A stretch of DNA of 64,000 nucleotides from Mastigias papua (taxonomy: Eukaryota > Cnidaria > Scyphozoa > Rhizostomeae > Mastigiidae), in assembly GCA_964019165.1 (NCBI GenBank), contig OZ025268.1, positions 2,961,501 through 3,025,500 of the forward strand. Reading direction: 5' to 3'. Made by a program: the position numbers and the translations under genes. The notes under the pieces are model-generated. The model saw only the letters and a program-made list of their open reading frames with translations. It was not told where the DNA came from and did not search any database. Shown here one piece after another: positions 1 through 12,704 of the stretch (within the stretch, counting starts at the first letter, position 1; every line of letters starts with the position of its first letter).

Positions 1-250
1 TAATATTGTGGAGGTAGGGAGTTTTTAGCAATGAGGTTTTCATACAGGATGTGTCAAATAATTTTATAAGCCTCCCTCTCGAATAAGCGCCAGTCCAAAA
101 AGTACCAGAGCAAACCCCCCATGGGGCTAATTCGAGGATTTTCGGTATTTAGAGTGGACTTCTGCCTCAAGGCTTGAGAGGTATGAGTTACATTATTGGC
201 AGAAATGTAGAAACAATTATATTTTCTATCTAATTATCACACATTTACAG
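1..250 (+). other. intron or upstream part of the shugoshin gene
   Basis: No open coding segment is apparent. The stretch ends in a pyrimidine- and T-rich run followed by a CACATTTACAG acceptor at 240-250, and the reading frame of the next exon is open from base 251. I therefore read this as intron. The N-terminal coiled-coil exons of the gene would lie to the left, outside the window. Confidence 0.5.
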
Positions 251-1049
251 AACAAAAATTAGAGGAACAAGCTATGAGTGAACAAGTGGCAGAAAGAAAT
301 GAGCTTAACACTTTGGCTGAAGTTTCTTGTATGGTGATTCCGACAACTTCGCCAAGTTTGATCGCAATGGACGCATTAGAGAGCCCTCCATTGTGTGACG
401 TCTCTGAAGAGAAAAATAACGGTGTAGATCGCGATGAGAAGCAGGCCACTTCGGATGATAACCAGTTAGGGTGTTCTTTACTTGGTTCAATGCACTGTGC
501 ACAACACATGGAAGTTTGTGAAACGGAGGAAAACGGAGATGAGACGAACAGCAACATGGTTACTCAGGAAGAAACCAAAGCCGGATTGTCAGTCAAGAAG
601 TTTCATGTTTTTGAGGATGACCAGTCAGAGAGCGACCCAGATAATCAAGTAGCAGCTACACCTACTGAACACATGGTTGAAGGTCTCTCTAGGAGAAAGC
701 GTCGTTTCTTGAAGCGAATTCATAAAATAGAGAAAAGGAACATTAGAAAAAGCAGTAACACTAACAATAAAAGATTAACCAGATTGGCTGCACGTGCTGG
801 TACAGAGACAAGGCCTAGCTCAGGTATGACATCTGTACGTTTGTGTCCTGCGCTGGAGGAAAAAGAGAATACGGGATTTCTATGTGACCAGAAGAGACAC
901 GCGTGTTTGCATAATCATAATTTGTGCTGCTCACCAGTTGCTCATGTTGTCAGGAGAATGTTTAGTCCCATCTGTAGTAAGTCGCCACTGGTACGCCGTG
1001 AGTCGAGGAGCAAAAGAAAGGTATCATACACAGAACCATCACTCTCAAA
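251..1049 (+). CDS. SGO1: Shugoshin, long central exon (partial gene)
   Basis: This long internal exon encodes a Ser/Thr-rich, low-complexity central region ending in SRSKRKVSYTEPSLS, the first half of the basic C-terminal shugoshin box (family PF07557). Shugoshin protects centromeric cohesin from removal by recruiting PP2A, and the C-terminal box binds phosphorylated histone H2A. Numbered from the in-frame Met at 274, a basic stretch (SRRKRRFLKRIHKIEKRN) lies near residues 139-156. A KEN tripeptide sits at 197-199 (862-870); KEN is an APC/C degron and shugoshins are known to carry such boxes. The frame is open upstream of that Met to the acceptor at 250, so the Met is probably internal. The exon ends in phase 2 at a consensus donor (AAA/GTAAGA at 1049/1050); reading on gives a stop at 1051-1053. 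The N-terminal coiled coil, which binds PP2A, is not in the window. SGO1 is used as the family symbol, because vertebrate SGO1/SGO2 are later duplicates. Confidence 0.75.
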
Positions 1050-1464
1050 GTAAGAATATCTCTTTATATTTTAATTTTGTATTCATATTATATAAATATT
1101 TCACCTCAGATCTAAATCAGGATGAGATTGTGCACTATAAACAACATTTTAACTGACAATTCTTCTTCACCAGAGGTTCGTTCATTGTTTTTCAATAGTA
1201 TTAGTAACATCTATTATAAATGCGACATGCCACTCAATATTTCGAAGCCTACTCTAGCCATAGTATGTGCTTTATCTTTTCTCTTTTATCCCCAAATGAA
1301 CAATTGTATGCTCCATATCGTTTATGCAATTTTCCTGAAGAAACTTGTAGCAAAACGTCAAACAGTTATTGTTTCGAAAATCTAATGTGTATGCATGTAT
1401 TAATATATATATACATATTTATATACATTTAAGCATTTTTACATCATCATTTTGTTCGTTATAG

Positions 1465-1523
1465 GAAGTTAAGGCGAGGAGACCCTATGGCAGATTCAAG
1501 TCTTTACACATCGCCTCACTTCG
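1465..1523 (+). CDS. SGO1: Shugoshin exon carrying the C-terminal LRRGDP box
   Basis: A 59-nt exon lies between a TTCGTTATAG acceptor and a CG/GTAAGC donor. Its first base completes the split Lys codon of the previous exon. The exon itself encodes KLRRGDPMADSSLYTSPHF, so the junction reads EPSLS-K-KLRRGDP, a close match to the invariant core of the shugoshin C-terminal domain. Matching splice phases and rebuilding of a known motif across the junction make this exon secure despite its length. It ends in phase 1. Confidence 0.8.
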
Positions 1524-2771
1524 GTAAGCATTTGTATACAGGTGTGCAACTGTAGGGTGGGTACTGAGAATCTATACCCTATTTCCCTCTAAAAATATAG
1601 GTACCTTGTTTCTTGGAAATTTTGAAATTGTTTATTGTATTTTTTGTAGAGTAGACCTTCTCACAATGTTTTCTCAGATAAAGTAACAAAATGCCGAGAC
1701 TTTCCGTACGATTTATTTTGTTTCTAAATCTGAAAAATATAATTTCAAGGTGAATTCTCCTTAGAAAGTGCTTTATTATTATGACATTTGATGAAAATGC
1801 CGATTTTATATCATAGTCTGTATACTAATGCATTATAAACAATGCAACAGGCGAGATTGCACCCTAGTTCAGAAATTGACCTATTTTGACAATTATAACT
1901 AAATACCTATAAGAGCTTGATTTGTAATCAAAGCACTGAGAATGAGGAAATGTTCTGCAGAATGTGTTAGGGAGATCAGTGTAGCTATACACGAACGAGA
2001 TTCAATTGGTCTAACTCCCTGTCCTCAAGATTTGAACTCAGCTGGTTATCGTTTAGTATGTAGTTCATTCTTATACCAGTCATGCATACAGAGTATTAGG
2101 TTTCTTACAGGTTCATCACTTAGTGCCAAAATATCCTTAAGTCCTCCGCAATTTTCCCTATTAACAAGTCTTTGAATGTATGCGTTATCCGGATGAGCTA
2201 GATACAGCATCATTCACAAACTGTAGAACAACTCAGTTGAATGCACTATACTTATTACTGAGATAAGTTTCGGTGCTATATTCTCATCTTGATTTTGTTA
2301 GAGTTCTCCATCTGAGTTTCCTCTTCTTATAGAAAAAGTCCCGTTTGAGACTGATTCTCAATCAATCACAGAGAATGAAGGGAATTAGCATTAAGTTTTT
2401 TCGAATTAACTGTTATATATTTATGTACATTATTTGATAGAGTGATGCACTTTCCAGTTTTTTTGGTTCCATGGCAAGGAATAGATTAATCCCGGTGATT
2501 TGTTGGTAATACAAGCCCATAAAATGGAGAACATGGCCCAGAAAGACGCCCAACCTTCCTCTGGCTGACAGTTCTTTATTATAAACCTTCATCTTTTTAA
2601 TCCTCAAATGTGAAATGAAAAGCAAAATCTTGCTCTGGCTTACAGTCGTGGAATTCTGACTTTTTCAGGACTCTGGTAGAAAGTAAGGAAAGCACTATTG
2701 AAACAATTAGGCAATGAAATCTCATCAGATATTAAGGGCTACTCAGCTTAAGAAAAATCTTCCTTTCGTAG
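1524..2771 (+). other. shugoshin intron
   Basis: AT-rich sequence bounded by the GTAAGC donor at 1524 and the CCTTTCGTAG acceptor ending at 2771. Short open frames inside (for example 1942-2175 on + and 2413-2625 on -) show no recognisable domain, and I do not call them genes. Confidence 0.55.
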
Positions 2772-2797
2772 GTAACAGGAAAAGACCAAGACCTCAG
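2772..2797 (+). CDS. SGO1: Shugoshin 26-nt microexon, basic tail
   Basis: A 26-nt segment lies between a CCTTTCGTAG acceptor and a CAG/GTAAGC donor. In phase with the previous exon it gives G-NRKRPRPQ. In shugoshins a short Lys/Arg-rich tail follows the box ending in SP-x-F, so both content and phase fit. It would end in phase 0. Confidence is limited by its size. Confidence 0.55.
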
Positions 2798-3124
2798 GTA
2801 AGCTGTAGTAGTTATTGAATATTGTATATCCTTTCATTATCTGTTTTGAAATTTATTAGCAATAAGAAGCAATCTTGTTTCCATTTTGCGGAGTATGATG
2901 TTCTTGTGTGTTTTTTCAAAAATTTATCCAAACAAAAATGGCAATGAATCAAATTGGAATGTAGAAACAGTGGCAAATATTGTTATCAGTATTATTGTTA
3001 TTATCAGATGCAGCCATTACGTATTTTGACTAAGAAACAAGCCCTGGAGCAACCCTGATTTATCAGACTTTTAACTGCTGTTTTGATATACGCGTGCTTG
3101 TCTCTGCTTTGCTTTTACACATAG

Positions 3125-3211
3125 AAAAGCCAAACAGCCAATCATACACTATCTAACACGGTGAGGTGTATGGTGTATTATTGCTCGTGTAAAATATATT
3201 CAATTACATGA
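3125..3211 (+). CDS. possible last shugoshin exon with stop codon
   Basis: After the acceptor GCTTTTACACATAG, a phase-0 reading gives KSQTANHTLSNTVRCM and continues about 12 more codons to a TGA at 3209-3211. It is the first acceptor-plus-open-frame that fits the phase of the 26-nt exon. The residues show no motif I know, a GTGAGG donor-like site lies inside at 3161, and no AATAAA follows closely. The true terminal exon may be different. Confidence 0.25.
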   Translation, partial: KSQTANHTLSNTVRCMVYYCSCKIYSIT

Positions 3212-4282
3212 AGATTAAAAAACATCTAATATTATTAATTATTAGCAAATTTTTTAATTTTTAAAAACTAGCATAGCCATAAGTAAGCTAATTCAAGCCA
3301 ACAAGATAGCTACAAAGAAGCATGTAAAAACTCATAAAAGTAGAAAAATAGAACCCTATCTTTTCTGTAAAGGTGAACACGATTGGTGTATCATAATTTA
3401 GAGTTACTGGCCTTCCTTTCAGAGTAAGCCCACTTGTATCCTGATAAACATTCATACGCAGCCGGCATTCTCTTCACAAAAGCACATCTTCGCAAATATG
3501 CATTCAAAAATGGGGTAAAACTCGACTTTGCCTCAAGGCGAGATATAATGGCCAACATATCCATCATGACAAACGAATTTGCCGCAATTGTGCTTTCACT
3601 GTTATCAAATCTAATCGCTTGATGACAGTTGCACGTTTCTATTTTCAAATTCAAGGAATGCTTGCTAGATGTCAGAATTTACTTTGTTTTTGACATGTGC
3701 AAATTCATCACGATATGACAAATGAATTTTCAATAGACATTCAAGGACCACGAAGAGATACAGAGGGATTTTGGTTTGTTTTTAGTTCGATAAAGAGCAT
3801 AGTGGTCTGAAAGTTTTGCTGTTATGTATTGTCACTGATACAGTACATCATCAATGCATGAACTGCTTGATACAATGCATGAACTGGTTGGCTCTGACGT
3901 ATTCCGAAGCAATCCCTTAACAATCATCCATCAATCCTCGATTTTTCTGCTTTTGTATTCCTTCCCAGACAATATATTGCTCTCATTGGAATGCACAGGG
4001 CCAGAATAATGATAATGCGTGTACAGTTAAGTTGAAATTATCATCGTTGGAATCCATTCCAAGTAGCATTTGGTAAAAGTCCAATAGCACCTGTTAGCTT
4101 TTGTAAGATTGCAATGATCCGCGGCATTGGGATTACACTCTGAAGTGTAGTTTCATATCTGTCTGTGTGGCATTCAGTGAGACTCCATAAGTTGGGACGT
4201 ACTGAGGTTGGTGTTGACTGTGATGGGAAATTTATTGCATCGACTTGCAACCGGTGTACTAGACTTATTATCCACAAACTTA
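3212..4282. other. intergenic, 3' flanks of shugoshin and GPCR genes
   Basis: Probably holds both 3' UTRs, because the two genes converge here. No canonical AATAAA is placed convincingly. A minus-strand open frame at 3391-3654 has fairly protein-like composition (MMDMLAIISRLEAKSS, then FVKRMPAAYECLSGYKWAY) but starts at TTG and matches no family I know. Confidence 0.4.
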
Positions 4283-5290
4283 TTATGTAATTACTGCAGA
4301 GTTTCCGAAACAGTGATCTATGTTTGAATCCTCTATAACAGCTATTTCTCCACCTATTCTGTTAAAGTTCACTGTATACTTTCTAGCATACTTGGTACTA
4401 TTTCCTTTCTTCAACTCTGCTCTTTGTGTTCTGAAGGAATTTGCGTTCGATCTACAGAGGAGTCTTCGTGTTGCAGATCTTATATCGGTTCTGCTCATGA
4501 AGTATATAAGTGGGTTTATTGCGCTATTGAACAGGAAGAGAAAGTTGGCCCAGTGTGCAAAACCGCTTATATACTTGATTTTGTCCGTGTAGAAGAGGTA
4601 CATAATGAGGTCATTAACGATGTGAGGAACCGTGCAAACAGTGAAACCGAAAAGAATCAGGACGACTGTCTTCGTTCTTCCATGTTCGTTTCTTGATAGT
4701 TGTCTTAACTTTCGACCTGATGAATCCTTTAATATCACAACTGTCTTGTTTTGGTGGCGTATAGCTCGATAGATCAATACATAGGTGATTGAAATTAAGC
4801 AGAGGACTAAGAGCTGCAGTATTATTTGAACAAGAAGAAAATCTATCTTGGATTTAGTATAAAATGACTGCTCTAGAATGACATAAAGTGAAGATATGAT
4901 AAACATCAGGGCTGCAACAATGGAGAACCTCTTGCATGAGGCAACTTCACAATATTTGAAAGGATGCAAAATGGCAAAAGCTCGATCTAAAGTTATCAGT
5001 GCAATACACAAATAGGAATTCCAACTTGTTAAGAAGAAAACAACATTGTAAACATGCATTACAGTTGTGCAGCAGGGGCGGTCCTCGTGAAACAGAATGA
5101 TTATGAACGCTGGCTGACAAATTAATCCAACCATGAGATCGGTAATACTTAAGAAGCCGAGAAGAACATTTGATGGTGTATGCAATGATGTAGTCTTCCA
5201 CAAAGTGATAAAGAATATGGCGTTTCCGATGATTGTAAATGCCGCAGGTATAATGTCAAGTGCAGTAATAACCCAGCTAAGTTGGTACAT
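4283..5290 (-). CDS. Class A (rhodopsin-like) G protein-coupled receptor
   Basis: A single-exon 335-residue seven-helix receptor for the plasma membrane; ligand unknown. Approximate helices are TM1 9-30, TM2 42-67, TM3 77-101, TM4 121-141, TM5 150-175, TM6 206-232 and TM7 242-265, then an amphipathic helix 8 with Cys279 as a possible palmitoylation site. Diagnostic residues are GN (Asn23, 1.50), LSITD (Asp51, 2.50), LDR (Asp102-Arg103, the DRY position), CTVP in TM6 (Pro222; the usual CWxP Trp is Thr220) and NSAINPLIY in TM7 (Asn259-Pro260-Tyr263). The expected TM4 Trp and TM5 Pro are absent, and the loop between TM4 and TM5 has no Cys, so the usual TM3-ECL2 disulfide cannot form. The missing TM5 Pro and short extracellular segments recall the melanocortin/adenosine/cannabinoid-like group, but I assign no ligand. 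The ATG at 5290 is the first in frame after an upstream stop (TGA, 27 bases earlier). Codons are intact. Confidence 0.9.
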   Translation of the reverse strand: MYQLSWVITALDIIPAAFTIIGNAIFFITLWKTTSLHTPSNVLLGFLSITDLMVGLICQPAFIIILFHEDRPCCTTVMHVYNVVFFLTSWNSYLCIALITLDRAFAILHPFKYCEVASCKRFSIVAALMFIISSLYVILEQSFYTKSKIDFLLVQIILQLLVLCLISITYVLIYRAIRHQNKTVVILKDSSGRKLRQLSRNEHGRTKTVVLILFGFTVCTVPHIVNDLIMYLFYTDKIKYISGFAHWANFLFLFNSAINPLIYFMSRTDIRSATRRLLCRSNANSFRTQRAELKKGNSTKYARKYTVNFNRIGGEIAVIEDSNIDHCFGNSAVIT

Positions 5291-7327
<2,037 letters not shown>

Positions 7328-7368
7328 ATGTAATTCATATACGTTGTGGATGCGGCTTAGGATTAGTT

Positions 7369-8400
<1,032 letters not shown>

Positions 8401-8641
8401 CATAACGATCACCGCATTTTCTGATCACCGCATCATGATCACCACATAATGATCACCACATCAAGATAATCATATTATAATCTCCACATCATGGTCACCG
8501 GATTCTGATCACAACATCATTATCACTACATTATGATCGCCACATCATGATCACCGCATGACGATCACTGCGTCATGATCAACGCATCATGATCACTGCA
8601 TCATGATCGCCACATAATGATCACAACATCATGATCACCAT
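8401..8641. repeat. 14-bp minisatellite with a GATC in most units
   Basis: About 17 degenerate copies of a 14-bp unit of the form CATCATGATCACCG. The period is cleanest at 8540-8641 and more drifted on the left. Most units keep TGATC, and the array runs out at the CCATGGCCATCGCGG segment. Confidence 0.85.
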
Positions 8642-8775
8642 GGCCATCGCGGTAATACCTTCTTTTCTAAGCGTCCCGTATGACCCCAGCAATTACACTC
8701 AAATCATAGACAGGCAGCATAGAATTGACCGTTTCACCATTGGCAGACAGTGTATTTGCCATAGCAGGAAAACAT

Positions 8776-8866
8776 CATTATTCCTATCATCATTATCATG
8801 ATCATCATCATCATTATCATGATCATCATCATCATTATCAATTATCATCATCTTCTTCTTCTTCTC
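8776..8866. repeat. impure (CAT)n / (TTC)n microsatellite
   Basis: Interrupted ATC trinucleotides (ATTATCATGATC, repeated) run into a short TTC tract. Open frames that read it as poly-Ile are artefacts of the repeat. Confidence 0.85.
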
Positions 8867-9187
8867 GTTACGCCCCTCACGGGGCCTGAGACTGACCCTA
8901 GGGTCAGCGGACTGCCTATCAATTGTTTAAATGAGGTGATTGAGTCGGCTACACTCAATCCACTCTGTTACCCCAACAGTTACTTGGCAGAACTGCAGTC
9001 TGATCCACTGAGCCTGTTGTTCACTGCTGGGGCCTGGTTGGACAGTTTGCTACAAGTCATCAATAACTGCCCCAATTCTGAATCTTTGCAAAATGACTCG
9101 TTATCGACTTAAGGGCAGTGTCTCTTTGTGCCCGCCCACCACCACGAGGAGGTCTCCGACCATGGGTGGGCACCAAGGAGGTCTCCA

Positions 9188-9197
<10 letters not shown>
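8867..9197. other. unassigned segment between trinucleotide tracts
   Basis: More GC-rich than its surroundings (CCCCTCACGGGGCCTGAG at the left). An open + frame continues to 9112 but is fused to the repeat and resembles nothing I know. A direct repeat of GGAGGTCTCC-type sequence occurs at about 9148 and 9178. It may be a fragment of another transposable element. Confidence 0.35.
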
Positions 9198-9218
<21 letters not shown>

Positions 9219-9259
9219 TCATCATCATGATCATGATCATCATCATCATGATGATGATG

Positions 9260-9322
<63 letters not shown>
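9198..9322. repeat. (CAT)n microsatellite
   Basis: About 125 bp of CAT trinucleotide with a short inverted patch of GATGATGAT near 9247-9262. It reads as poly-His, poly-Ile or poly-Met in different frames, none of which is credible protein. Confidence 0.95.
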
Positions 9323-9323
<1 letters not shown>

Positions 9324-9326
9324 GCA

Positions 9327-9884
9327 GTTATGATACTCCCAGTAAGCCTTTGTTACAAAAGCTTGAATGGAAAACCATTGTAGAACTTATTGCCAATGAA
9401 ACGAAAATGATGGTTTTTAAATCTCTCAATGATTTTGGACCACAATACATGCTTAATATGTTTACTAAAAATTCACAGCTTTCTGAGCGCAATCTTCGAA
9501 ACACTACCACTGATTTAAGGCTTCCTTTGAGAAAATCAACTGCGGGGCAGAAAAGCTTCTCATACAGAGGTGCCAAGATGTGGAATAGCCTCTCAACTGA
9601 GTGCAAAGAAACAAGATCATTACGTGTCTTCAAATCCCTCCTAAAGTAATTTTAAATCTTCAGTTTTTCTTTTCCTCTGATTATAATTACAAGAATTGAC
9701 TTTCGTAGAACTATTTTGATATTTAATTTTTATTTCTACTTTGTTCTACAATTATTATAAGTAGTTTATTGTATTAGATTGTAAGTTTATATTCTTTTAA
9801 TGGAGGGCCCCTCGAAAATCAGCTAAGCTGAAGGGCCACCCTCCCAAAATATGTAAAAATGAAATGAATGAAATGAAATGAAAT
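9327..9884 (+). mobile_element. 5'-truncated LINE, reverse transcriptase C-terminus plus 3' UTR
   Basis: The + frame from 9327 to the TAA at 9647-9649 encodes the tail that follows the reverse transcriptase domain in many non-LTR elements: a KLEWKTIVELI stretch, then MVFKSLNDFGPQYM, then FSYRGAKMWNSLS and a final FKSLLK before the stop. The 3' UTR (9650-9884) contains a branched hairpin: GGAGGG at 9802 pairs with CCCTCC at 9839, with inner GCCC/GGGC and CAGC/GCTG stems. It ends in an (ATGAA)-type tail, AAATGAAATGAATGAAATG, rather than poly(A). This style of 3' end suits the CR1/L2 part of the LINE tree, though the clade is not proved. The copy is heavily 5' truncated and has (CAT)n on both sides. 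Confidence 0.85.
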
Positions 9885-10017
<133 letters not shown>

Positions 10018-10214
10018 AGTATCATTACAATCACTTTGACTAAAGTAGGCATCTTCATTATAATTTATACTCATTTTAATCATTCATTCCTAGTGGCACT
10101 GCAGTGATGTATGTACCCTATACTAACCTTGAAGATCTCGCTACCTTTTTCTCATATCTCCATTTTCCTAGCATTAGAAAATATTTTAATTTTCGTTTAC
10201 GGTCCTTTCGTTAC

Positions 10215-10955
10215 CACATGCATACATACATACATATACATATATTCTTTATTTAACGATGCAGGTTAATATATGGCAGTCTCAAGTTGACTGATTTGGA
10301 CCTCCAAATAAAAGTGTTAAAAAATTAATTGTAATATTAATAAGCTAAAATTTATACTATTTAAAATTTTGAAATCTTAAGTCTCTAAGCCTAAAAGTAT
10401 ATAAAGGTTTCAAGGTCTTCGTTTTTGATTGTTACTGTTCCTTTTTCAAATGTTATGTTATCAATGCTGTTACATTCCTTGGTCAGGAGCCTTTTGAAAG
10501 CGTCTTTGCTGCTACCATTCTTTATATCTGTTGTTAAACTGTTCCAAACAATAGTTCCTCTGTAATTCAGCGAGTTCCTTTCACTTTCTGTTTTCAATCT
10601 CTTAACCTGTAACTGCTGACCTCTTCTTTTGCTGACTTCCGTTTCAAACATGTCTCTTAGTCTGTGACCCTCTGTTCGCTTTACTATTTTATGCATCTCG
10701 GTGGCAACCTTTCTTTTATAAATATAATCAATTCTATTCCAGTTTACACTTTTCAGAACATCAGTATCGTTTACCTTAATGCCTAATTTCTTCGCTATCC
10801 TTGTTACTTTTACATGCTGAATTTCGATCTTTTACATAAGGTTTTTTGATGATGTCCCCCATATCAGCAAGCCATAAGTTATCTTTGGTATTATTATGCT
10901 GTAATATATCTTTTCTAATGTTTCAGATGGTAAAAAGCTAATTTTTTATAACATG
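10215..10955 (-). mobile_element. LINE remnant, reverse transcriptase C-terminal part with stop codons
   Basis: On the minus strand from about 10955 the translation runs SFLPSETLEKIYYS, then IPKITYGLLIWGTSS, the segment just after the catalytic RT core in non-LTR retrotransposons. It continues through an in-frame TAA (10832-10834) to KVATEMHKIVKRTEG and NYRGTIVWNSLTTDI, ending at 10391. Another in-frame stop lies just upstream of the SFLP segment. The 3' UTR (about 10390-10215) carries AATAAAG and ends in a TATG/CATA-type microsatellite tail (10217-10250). This is a dead, 5'-truncated copy from a different family than the 9.3-9.9 kb element, since the tails and coding sequences differ. It points toward that element, so the two 3' ends converge. 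Confidence 0.8.
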
Positions 10956-11402
10956 ACGTAAACAGCCTAAAATCTTTTTCCAGCAAAGTCGACCGCCATT
11001 GATGCAAATTGGAGGCTCTATAAGAGAGGAAACCTGAAAAAGGAACAAGACACTGCCAGGTTTAAACTATGTTGACCCGACAGAGATCTTTTGACTTGTT
11101 TGAATGGATAGAAACAGATCGTGGAAGAAAGAACGATGAAGGATGATTCCAAATCTATATCAATGTTATCTAAAGATCTTACGTGAAGAGTTCTGAAAAT
11201 GGTGTTTTTGTTGTCTATAGGGTGAACAAAGTACTTGTTGGCAGGGGTTGACTGCCAGCTCCTAAACCCGATGGTAAGTCGTTCAAGTACTTTGTATCTC
11301 TCTATGGTATATTTATATTAACCCTATCTTCCCTCCTTACAGCCCCCCTGGTTGTAGCATTGGTACATTGATGGAGATCAGCCCACTTTGTTCTGGATCC
11401 AT
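10956..11402. other. no gene recognised
   Basis: Single-copy-looking sequence between the LINE remnant and the 60-bp minisatellite. Short frames have no recognisable product. The upstream end could hold more of the decayed LINE, which I cannot follow. Confidence 0.4.
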
Positions 11403-11643
11403 TTCGGCTGGTAAATTTATGGAAATCATCCTACTTCTGATCCGATCGATTTTGGCTCAAATAGCTTTGATAAATCGATGAAAATGACCGCACTTTTGAC
11501 TCGGTCAATTTTGGCTTAAATAGCCTTGATAAATTGACGAAAATCACCCCACTTTATGACTCGATTGATTTTGGCTCAAATAGCTTTGGTAAATTGATGA
11601 AAATCACCCCACTTCTTGACTCGATCGATTCTGGCTCAGAAAG
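11403..11643 (+). repeat. ~60-bp minisatellite related to the 107-bp satellite
   Basis: Five copies of the TTTGGCT anchor lie at 11403, 11451, 11510, 11570 and 11630, so the period is 59-60 bp with one shorter first copy. Units are about 80-90% similar by eye. The third copy reads CAATTTTGGC, then TAGCCTTG, then TGACGAAAAT, three blocks shared in the same order and strand with the large satellite, but with about 16 bp fewer between the last two. Confidence 0.8.
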
Positions 11644-11650
11644 CAAGGTT

Positions 11651-11690
11651 ACATAAATACATACATACACACATACATACATACATTCGT
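11651..11690. repeat. (ACAT)n microsatellite
   Basis: About 40 bp of imperfect ACAT tetranucleotide. Confidence 0.85.
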
Positions 11691-12704
11691 ACAGTGCCTG
11701 CATCCTTTTCATGATTGGTTATGTTAAGGTAGCGTTAGCTGATATTGACCTGAAACACTTCACTTTTAGTTAAGTTTTTCATGTAGTTAAATTACCACAA
11801 AAGTGAAAGTTCTAGTAAATAGAATTAATATCTTGTTCAAGTATATCGAATGTTCAGAAATAAATAGAGTTATTGTTCTTGTTCATGATCCATGCACTCT
11901 CCTTGTAAGATTAATTTCAAAACCACCCCTGCATTGCCTTCAGCCCAAGTTTAAATGTTCTTGTATTTCCACTATCCTCTAGATTTTAGGTGCCAGTGGA
12001 TCACAAACTCTTACAAAAGCCTGGCATTTCCTACCTTTTATAGATGGTAGAGCACAGCTTTATCTCTCCGTAAATGAAGAGCAATTTCCCTCCAATTTGC
12101 AAAGAATTTTTCGTGATCTATTGCCCTGTAGAATGTATATAAAATGTATAACATGTAGCAACATTGTTTCATAATAGTTGACAAAGATGTCCAATTTAGC
12201 ATTATCAAGAATATGTTGTATTGACAGACAAACAGCGTTGTTGCACTGATTAAAATCAGATCACTTTCACTCAATCGACTTTGGCTCAAAATGCACCATC
12301 ATATCATAGGTAGATTGATAAAACTCAGTCCAATTTTGAGTTAATCCATTTTGCCTCACAAGTAAGCTTATAGACAAAGAGAATAAATCAGAATCCCCAC
12401 AATTTTCACCGACTTAATCTTAAATGCAAGTCTAAAACCATGAAAGATTCACTTCAATCATTCACTTCTGGCTACAAGTACCTCGATTAACCTTGCTTCA
12501 AAATAAAACTTCATACACGTACAACGTCGATACACAGGACAAGATCTTACTCCCTCACTTAAACATACCAATACAAGCATGCAGCCCTAGTAGCTCTTTC
12601 CTCTCGATTTTTGATCCTAGAGACAGATTATCCCCTAGGTACTTTCATTACTATTAATCGGGAAATTATTACACATGAGCAATAACCATCTGATCCCCAA
12701 TGAT
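11691..12704. other. left flank of the satellite; decayed satellite-like patch near 12281-12360
   Basis: No gene is recognised. At 12281-12360, TTGGCTCAAAATG and CATTTTGCCTCACAAGTAAG lie about 70 bp apart, with AGATTGATAAAACTCA between them. They resemble the 60-bp minisatellite and the TTTTGGCCAAAAAGTAAGG part of the main satellite. The rest is ordinary AT-rich sequence. Confidence 0.4.

Noticed and set aside
274..1053. Reading the + strand frame as a complete 259-residue single-exon gene
   Set aside because: The frame is open upstream to a splice acceptor, and the stop overlaps a consensus donor. Splicing on restores the shugoshin box.
884..1432. Three + strand open frames overlapping and following the shugoshin exon
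   Set aside because: They are out-of-frame shadows or intronic, with compositions typical of AT-rich noncoding sequence.
4041..4277. Minus-strand frame immediately downstream of the GPCR stop
   Set aside because: No domain, no plausible start context, and its position fits the GPCR 3' UTR.
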